From Acheta domesticus (Eukaryota > Arthropoda > Insecta > Orthoptera > Gryllidae), in NCBI GenBank assembly GCA_031308135.1, contig JAHLJT010009419.1, positions 37,503,221-37,567,220 on the forward strand: a stretch of 64,000 nt of DNA. The letters are read 5' to 3'. The position numbers were made by a program, and so were the translations under genes. The notes beneath the pieces were generated by a model, which was not told the origin of the DNA, ran no database searches, and saw only the letters and a list, made by a program, of their open reading frames with translations. How positions within the stretch are numbered: position 1 is the first letter of the stretch; each line of letters opens with the position of its first letter. This document shows positions 56,622 to 64,000 of this stretch, piece after piece.

Positions 56622-57215
56622 TTGATCAGTCCCGTTAGTGTAGTAAATACACTTGTATTTTCGCTGGAGGTAGCGGTGTCCTTTGCCCTATGAGATCCGG
56701 CGCCATCCATAGCGTGGTGATGATTTCTCTCCAGATAAAACCGCCAGCGGGGCACTGTTGCAGCCGGAACAATTTGTAAGCTCCCGACACTTGCAGTGGT
56801 GTCGGGAGCTTGTGCGTAGTGCGTGGCGTAGTGCTTGGGCGTAGTGCGTGGCGTAGTGCTTGGGCGTAGTGCGTGGCGTAGTGCTTGGGCGTAGTGAGTG
56901 AGTGTGTGTGTGTGTGTGTGTGAATGTGAGAAAGGGGAGAGGATAGGACAAGGAAGAAGAGCGAAAGATCTCTTGCTGTCCATGGCCCGTTTGTTAAGGT
57001 ATTGCTGCGGCGTTCGCCTAATATTCATCGGCGAAACCGCGAAAAACTCCCTATCAAAGTAGCCGGCCGCTAGAATTCTCCTTCAGAGTCTGAATTCGAT
57101 GTGTTGCAGCTAATATTAAAAATCTAGGACCTTCGGGATTCAAACCCTAAGCCCTTTCTGTCAGAGTTATTGCAGGAACATCAGCAACGCTGGCTCTGAG
57201 GTAAATTTAGCCGGT
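56622..57215 (-). mobile_element. SINE-1 copy, reverse, with internal expansion
   Basis: Reverse complement of the family from GATCAGTCCCGTTAGTG on the left to the tRNA-like head on the right (box B as GGGATTCAAACCC). The region of the family CA microsatellite has expanded. Three 25-bp units CGTAGTGCGTGGCGTAGTG(CTTGGG) are followed by a TG run (56812-56922). Next to them is a 13-bp perfect stem, AAGCTCCCGACAC / GTGTCGGGAGCTT, at 56778-56811. Confidence 0.8.
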
Positions 57216-57540
57216 CCTCTCCCGGAGGTTCTCGTCTCTACTAAATTATTCTTGAAAGGACCCAGCGAGCGAAGGGACGAGTGAAACCCTAACTAACGGT
57301 GTCCATATTGCATTTCAGGTTACCAGGGTTCAAATCTTTCTGATTTTCCTTGTAAATTATTGCAGCTGAAGGGTTTTGTTGAAGTTATTTATGAGCTACT
57401 CTATCTTCTAGAAGACAAATCTACTTTATCCACTACATCCATCCCTCGCAACATGATCAGTTCTGCACAATAATGAGTGCAAACTCGATCGTAAGAGTAT
57501 GAGACACAATTGCCCCAGCGTACCATCTCGATCGAGCGAA
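57216..57540. other. Non-coding interval with a box-B-like word
   Basis: ACCAGGGTTCAAATC at about 57326 resembles a box B downstream of GGACCCAGCGAGCGAAGGG. No second copy is seen and no SINE is called. Confidence 0.25.
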
Positions 57541-58040
57541 TAAACGAGGACACTTGCGGCAACCGTGTTTTGAAGCAACGCGCGCGCGACTTCTCGTAAA
57601 AGGAGTCTCGCAAGGTCTTCCCTCAGGGTCTCGCGTTGCCGCGTCGAGTCCATCTCCGCCTTTCCTTTGCCATTCCACCTAAACTTCCTGTGCCTCTGCC
57701 TTTATCAGCCTCCGCCCCCGCGTGCATCGCCTCCGCGCGCATCGCCTCCGCCTGCATCGCCTCCGCCTGCATCGCCTCCGCCTGCATCGCCTCCGCCTGC
57801 ATCGCCTCCGCCTGCATCGCCTCCGTCTGCATCGCCTCCGCCTGCATCGCCTCCGCCTGCATCGCCTCCGCCTTCGCACCCACCTGGAGGCGAGTGGTCT
57901 ACGCTCGCGTGCACAATGCTCTCTTTGCGACCGCAGCGCACGTGATGTGGCCGCGTCTGTGACTGGCGACCGGGTGGAATCCCATCTTCTGATTCCGCTC
58001 GCGCTACCATGCACCTTCCCCCTCCCCGCCGAAAGAATTG
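57540..58040. other. CpG-rich island
   Basis: Surrounds the 15-bp array. Overlapping frames on both strands have repeat-derived translations. Confidence 0.4.
57724..57873. repeat. 15-bp minisatellite CATCGCCTCCGCCTG, 10 copies
   Basis: Ten units. The first has GCG for CCT, one has TCTG for CCTG, and the last degenerates. It is open in nearly all frames, giving Ile-Ala-Ser-Ala-Cys-type and Gly-Gly-Asp-Ala-type pentapeptides. Confidence 0.92.
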
Positions 58041-58469
58041 CTGTGCTTCTCGGAAAAACGTTGTATTCCCTTTGTGGAAATGTGGTTTCTAACTTACTCA
58101 GTTATAGAAACAACCGCTTTACGGGGCTGGGTCAATGGAATGGAATGCTAATTACTTATTTATCAAAGTTTCGGAAAATTTGCTTCCTTCCTTAGGACTT
58201 TACTGCTTCAAATAATAAAATTCAACGTCCTGGTTAAAAACCCTAAGCCAATTTTACACATTTTGGAGCACTCTATGTCCACAACGATTCTCTACTCTTT
58301 ATAAGTATATTACATAATACTCAGTTACATACATAGAGGTCCTGTTCCTTATCTGGTAATTTTGAAATGTTAAAAAGGTTTCTTCTTTTTCCTTTAAAAC
58401 GTAAATGGGGTTTTGGAGTTCAAATACTGAGAAAAAAGTCCTTATTCCTGTGCAATTACCTGACGAATG

Positions 58470-58513
<44 letters not shown>

Positions 58514-58885
58514 ATTATTTCAGTTAATACGCCTTGTATGTATTAATCATAGATTGTCTTTTATTCCACGTCACAATCCCAAGGTGAAACAGCCCTAACT
58601 CGTGAAGGATTCGAACCCTAACACTATCTCAAGGCAGTTGCTGCAGCTGTCGCCTCCATTATTTACTCCGAGGGGAAAATGCTAAGGAAATCAATCTCAA
58701 TAAGAGTGTCAACGGTTTCAGTATTCGTTGGTGTAAGGGCTTTGCGTTTCACCGGCGCCCATACCTCCCTTTCCTTCTTATCTCGTACGCCAGGTGGTCT
58801 GGAACAGACCGCAAAAACACGTACGTTGACATTCGGGACATCCGAACAACCACACGTACTATATTATTAGGGCGAGAGATAAAGA
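58040..58885. other. AT-rich interval with ATT run and box-B-like word
   Basis: An ATT triplet run lies at about 58470-58513. On the minus strand near 58600-58620 AGGGTTCGAATCCTT is a good box B and may mark an old tRNA-derived SINE (about 58560-58650), but no body or tail could be delimited. Confidence 0.35.
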
Positions 58886-58889
58886 AACG

Positions 58890-59070
58890 GAAGAGCGGGG
58901 ACAAGAAGCACAGGAAGAGTAGAAGAAGGCGACCCGACGCGCCTTCGGATCAGCAGCTGTGCCTCCGTTCACCCCTCTCCGCCGGCTGGGGGCGAGCAGC
59001 GACTGCGCGCGCGCCTCCCGCGAGACCGGCCGTAAAACCCAACGGAGCCTCCCGTCTCCGCTGATCAAAG
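58890..59070. other. GC-rich island
   Basis: CpG-rich block with overlapping frames on both strands and no known motif. Confidence 0.35.
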
Positions 59071-59272
59071 CACAAAATTGAATCCGGGGAGGCTGTAAAC
59101 ACTGGAGATGAATGTTGAGTTGCGGTGGAGTTCTTCATGCGGCTCAAGACGGTGGCATATAAAATTGGGCGCGGTCGCAGAACCCGAAAAGAGGAGTCGG
59201 TACGAAATGAGGTGCGAAGATCCACGAGGAGAGGAGGAAGAAACACTGTTTTGGAAAAATGAAAGAATAGTA

Positions 59273-59387
59273 TATTCTTCAACGAGCGTAGAATGATAGC
59301 TATTATTCACGAGTTGATGTTTACGACACGAGCGACGTAGGAGCGAGTGTCGTAATTTCAACGCCATTCTACGCGAGTAGAAGACTA
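59273..59387. mobile_element. Palindromic MITE, TA duplication
   Basis: The arms read TATTCTTCAACGAGCGTAGA on the left and, inward from the right, TAGTCTTCTACTCGCGTAGA, both continuing ATG. TA flanks both sides (59271-59272 and 59388-59389). The 115-bp element has a central inverted ACGACAC/GTGTCGT pair. Non-coding. Confidence 0.6.
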
Positions 59388-59389
59388 TA

Positions 59390-59695
59390 CTTTCTCTACG
59401 ACTTTAAAATTGATATTTTAAAAATATCCAATGGGCGCCTTAACCTCAACACCGACTCGCATACTGTTTCGGGGCTCACCTGTCTGACGACAGTTGCGAC
59501 CAGCCGCGGCAGAGCACGCAGCGCCTCTGTAGGCGACTGCGAGAACCCTCTGTCGTGGTGTAATGAACTAAGACGAATGTGATTGGTCGACAGCCGTGTG
59601 AGAATAATATTCTCGCACGGCTTGTGGAATCGGCATTATTACTGCATCCGATAACGTGCAGAAATGTATACATTCTGGAGCAGTCGTAGAGAAAG
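59390..59695. mobile_element. Possible MITE with 14-bp inverted ends
   Basis: CTTTCTCTACGACT at 59390 is exactly inverted at 59682-59695. It abuts the preceding element. The interior has a near-perfect hairpin GCCGTGTGAGAAT / ATTCTCGCACGGC at about 59592-59621. No clear target duplication. Confidence 0.35.
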
Positions 59696-59699
59696 GAAT

Positions 59700-61790
59700 T
59701 TACTCTGTTAGTTCAGGATGATCAATTTTTCGGAAAAAAAATAATAATTTTGTTGACATTTTTCATGTTGGCAACTTGGCGAGTTGGATTGTTCGCAATG
59801 GGCGAGTTGCTAGAACACGTACCGGCTCACATCCTGGATACGAAGGATCTTGGACACGAATTCCATTCTGGACTGATGTGTTTTGTAGGTGATGTGTCGT
59901 GGTTGGTCTTTTGTACTGCTGGCCCCAGATCGGAGGAGTCTGGAAGGATGTTTAATCTACTGTGTGTGGTACGATATACACTTTATTGGGATACAGAGGG
60001 TTATATTCCTTGGAACTAAAAAAAAAGCTTAAGGAGACAGGAATTTGTACTTCAATGTTGTTTAGGAATATGAATTTTGTGACTGCTGTTCTACTAATAA
60101 ATTACTAAATACTATTTGTATAATTATATATTGTATCGAATATTACGATTTGCAACTTTTAGCTGTGTGCGTTTTCTTTAATTTTCAATAAATCATTGAA
60201 AGATAATTGCAAATTGCTAGTGTTTCTCTGCTCTAGATTCAGCTTTACGAACCAGGTGTAATAAAACTGTACATATGTATCTTTTCTTCAATTTAATTCT
60301 TGTTTTGAGTAATAAACGTCACGAGACCACATACTATTTTCTTACTCGGTGAAAATAAATTTTCTTTATAATACACGTAGACGTTGACTTTTATGAATTT
60401 TAATGTAAAACATGTATTCCGGCTCGTTACTGAGAGTAAAGAGTGCAATTCCTTTGATTTATAACTTATTCAAGCTGCGGGAACGGCAAGACATAAATCG
60501 CTTACAGCCAGAAGAAAGTTCGTGGTCTTTTTGTATTGCCCTTTTTCCTTGAGCAGGTGTATATATTTTTGTGCGTATCAGTTTCAACATGCTCTGAAAC
60601 TAATAGTCCAATATTTACTCATATTTACTGTAATGCAAATGTATATTTCAGTTTCTACGATTGCTAGAGGAAAGAGAAATGTTTTTTACTTTAATTCAGT
60701 CGTTAAACGACATTACGTAATAATCTGATTTTTCTTGACGGTTATTAAATATTGTCATGTCTAAGTTTCGCTTAAAATATCGTGATCTTCCTCCAGACGA
60801 TTGGTTGGATGATATAACATAATGAAAAACATGTAATTAACTCTCATAGGAAAAACAAAAGCAATGTGCTTCAACGAAGTTCTAGAAAATCAAAGAGAAC
60901 TGGGATCGGCAGATTTCCTCATATTCGAGAAACCAGGTTACTATCGGATATCAGTACTTCAAATACGGGAAATATCGTGACGTCTACTATCACTGACAGG
61001 AATACACATACAAATATCTCGTACTTATTTGCCAAGCATAATTCATTTTGTCCGATCTTTTGCCTATCCACTTTCAAAATAAATATATACGTACCATTTC
61101 TGCAAATTGGGTTTGACGTTTCTTCATTCAAAGGATTTTCTGGGACAGGAAACGTACCGTTAACTTTCGACAACTGACTATGAGTAAATTCCAGAGAAAA
61201 CTCGCAGATATATTACCAGTTAAAAAGAAAAATGACACCAAAAAATATTTTGAAGGAGAACAGTTTCAATCTGAATGGAGTCATTTATTTCGCAGCTCAA
61301 GACAAGGTGTGTTACTCTATACTAAAACGGCTTTTCTAGTGAAACATTTTAATGAAATTTTTACTCGGTGACCCATACTTTCACAGTTCAAGGTTTTTCA
61401 ACACTAGCCTGAAAACGTACCGAAAAAAATGTCCCTATTCGTACTAAAAGTACGAGAATTAGAAAACAAAACACTTACCAAACTCCGAACGGAAAAACAC
61501 GTGTTCTCGCGTTCGTCACTTAAATATGAATATCACACGGGCAAATTGTCGTAAAATGGAGGTCTTGAATAAAATATTGAACATCACACCGTAAAAGTGA
61601 CACGACGTGGTTCCTAGACACGGAAGTATCGGCCTCATCCGGGAACTCTCTCATCTAATCATGGAAACGTCCACTTTCTTGCCTCGTAACGTAAATTACT
61701 ATTCTAAACACATTTTTCACCGAACTACGAGAAAAAAAACGACGAATTAAGAAATATGTCACCTTTCTTGTGGACAGTATTCGACAGTGT
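59700..61790. other. AT-rich non-coding interval
   Basis: Several short plus-strand frames (59750-60019, 60866-61177, 61180-61371) have no recognised motif. A short A run follows the first one at about 60019. No gene called. Confidence 0.35.
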
Positions 61791-62120
61791 GGCAAGAGTG
61801 TGTACCACTCCGCGCCTGTCCTGTTGGCGGAGGCAGCGTGCGCGCTCTGTTCGGAGGCGGGTGCGGCGACGGCCGTGGGAGATGCCGGAGGCGGCGGTGG
61901 CGGTGGCGGCAGTGGCGCGCGCATTCTTGGAGGGAGCAGGGCGTGACGGGGCCGGCGGCTGCCTCGCCGACAGCGTGCTCCGACACGCCGCCGCCGCCGC
62001 CGCCGCCCTGCGACTCAGCGCTTCTTCCCCCTGCGACCGGCGCGCCGCGCCACGCCGGGCCGTCTGTCCGTCCCGACGAGATTTCGGCCTCTGCGCCGTT
62101 GAAATTTTGTGGGGCGCGCG
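61790..62120. other. CpG-rich island with CCG run
   Basis: GC-rich block containing CGGTGG units at about 61890 and a GCC/CCG run at about 61986-62008. Frames of up to 184 codons on both strands have Ala/Arg/Pro-rich translations and extend out into unrelated DNA. Confidence 0.45.
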
Positions 62121-62304
62121 AGATGGAGCATTTTCGGGAAAATCTCTTTTATTGGGTTTCTCCCTCGGGTCCTCGGTGTGGTTTTTCACTGTCGGTCGTT
62201 CAGAAAAACAAAGAGCGTGCGTACTTGTGAATGAGAGTTCTGTTTCTGGAATCAGAATCGTATTAACTGCGATTTGCATGTGAATAGCTTGTTTGTTACC
62301 GAGC

Positions 62305-62612
62305 GAAGTAGCTCAGGGCGTTGCGCGCTGACTTAGCGTTCAGGAAGCCCTGTTTTCAATCGTCGTGCCCGCCATCCTCACCGGGGTTTTCGTGGTTTCT
62401 CTTGATCATCTAAGCGAATGCTGGGATGGTTCTATTGAAAGACCACGACCGCGAAACCGGCGTCGCTAGCCGAATTCGTTAACAACATGAAGTCACAGCC
62501 GAAGGTTAAGCGAACTCGAGTCATCGCGAGTTGGGTGACCGACTAGGAAGCTCAGGATATAAGGGCGCCAAGGCCAATTGCCCTTTACGAGACATATAAT
62601 GGCTAAATACAA
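62305..62612 (+). mobile_element. tRNA-derived SINE (SINE-3) sharing SINE-1 central module
   Basis: The head has box A TAGCTCAGGGCG (about 62320) and a decayed box B CTGTTTTCAATCG. At 62387-62426 the sequence TTTTCGTGGTTTCTCTTGAT and the following 20 bases align with the central module of SINE-1 (36317-36357). The rest (GAAACCGGCGTCGCTAGCC, CGAACTCGAGTCATCGCG) is unrelated to SINE-1. The end is ATGGCTAAATACAAATACAAA. Single copy here. Confidence 0.65.
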
Positions 62613-63180
62613 ATACAAAACTTGCATGTTAATTTTCACGTTCCAATCTTTGGACTTCTATTTTACTGTCGATATGAAACTCACCAAATGAAATCGAGTT
62701 GATTGTGTAAAATGTGTCTAGTCGATACCTCTTGTTAGAAACATTATTTATTTTCATGCATTTTATTATGTAATGGTGCATTTGAGAAACAAAACAATCA
62801 AATGCAAAGACAGATTTTGTATATTTTCACTGTTCTTTGACTTAAGTTAAAAACGAAGTGTTTGATAATACACTCTCACTCCAGGATTTCAGCGATTTTA
62901 CAAACCAAAAGAGTAGCAAAAAAGTGACTTAGCTTTATAAGTTGTAATTAGCTGTGATAAGTCAAATACATTAAAAATGGACCTGCTGAATTTCACTTGT
63001 ATCGATTCACCGATCTTAGTGAAAAATTGATAATGCCCTCCTCAGAAAAAAAATCGATCTTACTTTTCTGCTTCACCATTATCCCTAACGCGCGGACTGG
63101 AATAATAGTTCAAATTGATGTAATACCACAACTTCAGCAAAGCTAGACATTTCTTGAAGGCGGATTTTCAATGCCGCCGA
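62613..63180. other. AT-rich non-coding interval
   Basis: Nothing recognised. Confidence 0.35.
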
Positions 63181-63430
63181 TAATTTTTTCCCTCACAAAT
63201 TGCTCCTCATAAGCTTCGATTTTACGCTCGGAGAAGGCGCAGTAACTCGTGTCCCAGAGAAGTCGGCGAGAAAAGAGCTGAGCGTAAATCGTATTTCCAG
63301 CTCCGCTCCGCCGCCGTGGAAATTGCCTTGGCGGTGCAGGTTCCTGGGAGAAGGGCCCCGTGGGTGGGGAAAAGGGTGGGCACGAGGAGTGGCGTGGAAA
63401 GGCAAAGTGGCTTACAAACTGCATCAAATA
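63180..63430. other. Moderately GC-rich patch with a long-range stem
   Basis: GATTTTACGCTC at about 63220 and GAGCGTAAATC at about 63280 are complementary except for one extra base and enclose some 50 bp. The rest is GC-rich with short overlapping frames. It could be a decayed inverted-repeat element. Confidence 0.3.
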
Positions 63431-64000
63431 TTTATCGCATAAAATATACCACAACGCCCGCTTCAAAATTCAGTACGTCGAAGTAGATGAATTGCATTTT
63501 AGGAAAAACTTGTATTAAAGCTGCGCCTCTACAGATAATAAGAAAAAGTAAAAAAAAAAAAAAATGAAGAATTTAGTATCACAGAGTATAACATTTCCAA
63601 AACACGCGTAGTTTTTGTTCGGAATAGGGAAATATATTACGAATAGGAGGTAATGAATCAGTCCTCGACTTGTTTCGGCGAATTGCTTAGTTTCACGTTG
63701 TTTTCATTGATGCTAACGTACACGCTCTTGTCCGATGAATTTGATAATAGCGACCAATGTAGGAATGCTCAGATAATGGAGTTGCTAACCTACGTTATAA
63801 AGGGAAGGGAATAAATTTAAGCACAAGATGTTAAAATTGAATTTATCCCAAGTAGTGAGGTACACGTGAAGTATATTTCAATTATTGCCAGGTAAAATAA
63901 TAGCATGACACAGTGCACAAATAGTATTACACACCAAAGAAATGTGAAGTGTCAATATTTCTAGAGACGTTAAAATTCTCACATAACCTTAGAAGATACT
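63430..64000. other. AT-rich non-coding interval
   Basis: A 15-base A run at about 63550-63565 and otherwise nothing recognised up to the window end. Confidence 0.35.

Noticed and set aside
59750..60019. An 89-codon frame followed by an A run as a small gene
   Set aside because: No motif, no codon bias different from the flanks beyond a short stretch, and no supporting signal except a chance-length A run.

Overview
The window looks like nuclear DNA from an animal, most likely an arthropod and probably an insect. The evidence is tRNA-derived SINEs with pol III A and B boxes, many short inverted-repeat transposons with TTA/TAA, TTAA or TA target duplications, long AT-rich non-coding stretches, and no operons or ribosome-binding sites. 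A hemimetabolous insect with a large genome is my guess from general appearance only. I recognise no complete protein-coding gene. The long open frames are by-products of GC-rich minisatellites, which stay open in most or all six frames. Three short stretches (20915-21003, 46521-46638, 52376-52476) have exon-like codon use and splice-like flanks, and I list them as unproven exons.

The layout is a mosaic. AT-rich DNA is interrupted about every 2 kb by compact CpG-rich islands of roughly 150-500 bp (two reach about 2 kb, at 28.2-30.1 kb and 47.0-49.0 kb). Several islands carry TAAT, TCAATTATT or TTTATKG motifs of the homeodomain/Cdx/Abd-B type. A gene-poor regulatory region, or very long introns of a developmental gene, is a reasonable inference but is not shown. 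Several islands have grown simple arrays: a 12-mer at 2.4-2.9 kb, a 9-mer at 31.2-31.7 kb, a 16-mer at 40.1-40.5 kb, a 5-mer at 44.5 kb, an 18-mer at 47.5-48.1 kb and a 15-mer at 57.7-57.9 kb.

Mobile DNA is mostly non-autonomous. One SINE family (SINE-1 here) has nine copies or fragments, including a full-length 555-bp copy at 36150-36704 with near-identical flanking duplications. A second family (SINE-2) is at 9.4 kb and 18.7 kb. Single SINEs of other types lie at 7.8, 54.5 and 62.3 kb. DNA transposon derivatives include Harbinger-like elements with TTA/TAA duplications (10907-11114, 26584-27705, 49892-50579), a piggyBac-like element with TTAA duplications (10430-10903), a hAT-like element (24714-24962) and several palindromic TA-flanked elements (159-410, 45572-45740, 59273-59387). 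One LTR end with a probable primer-binding site lies near 51.0 kb.

The best-supported new observations are the transposon histories readable from target duplications (especially the nested pair at 10.4-11.1 kb), the dense CAGTGA/TCACTG array inside the 26.6-27.7 kb element, and the central module shared by two SINE families. I found no CRISPR array, prokaryotic system, rRNA gene, intact tRNA gene or viral gene.
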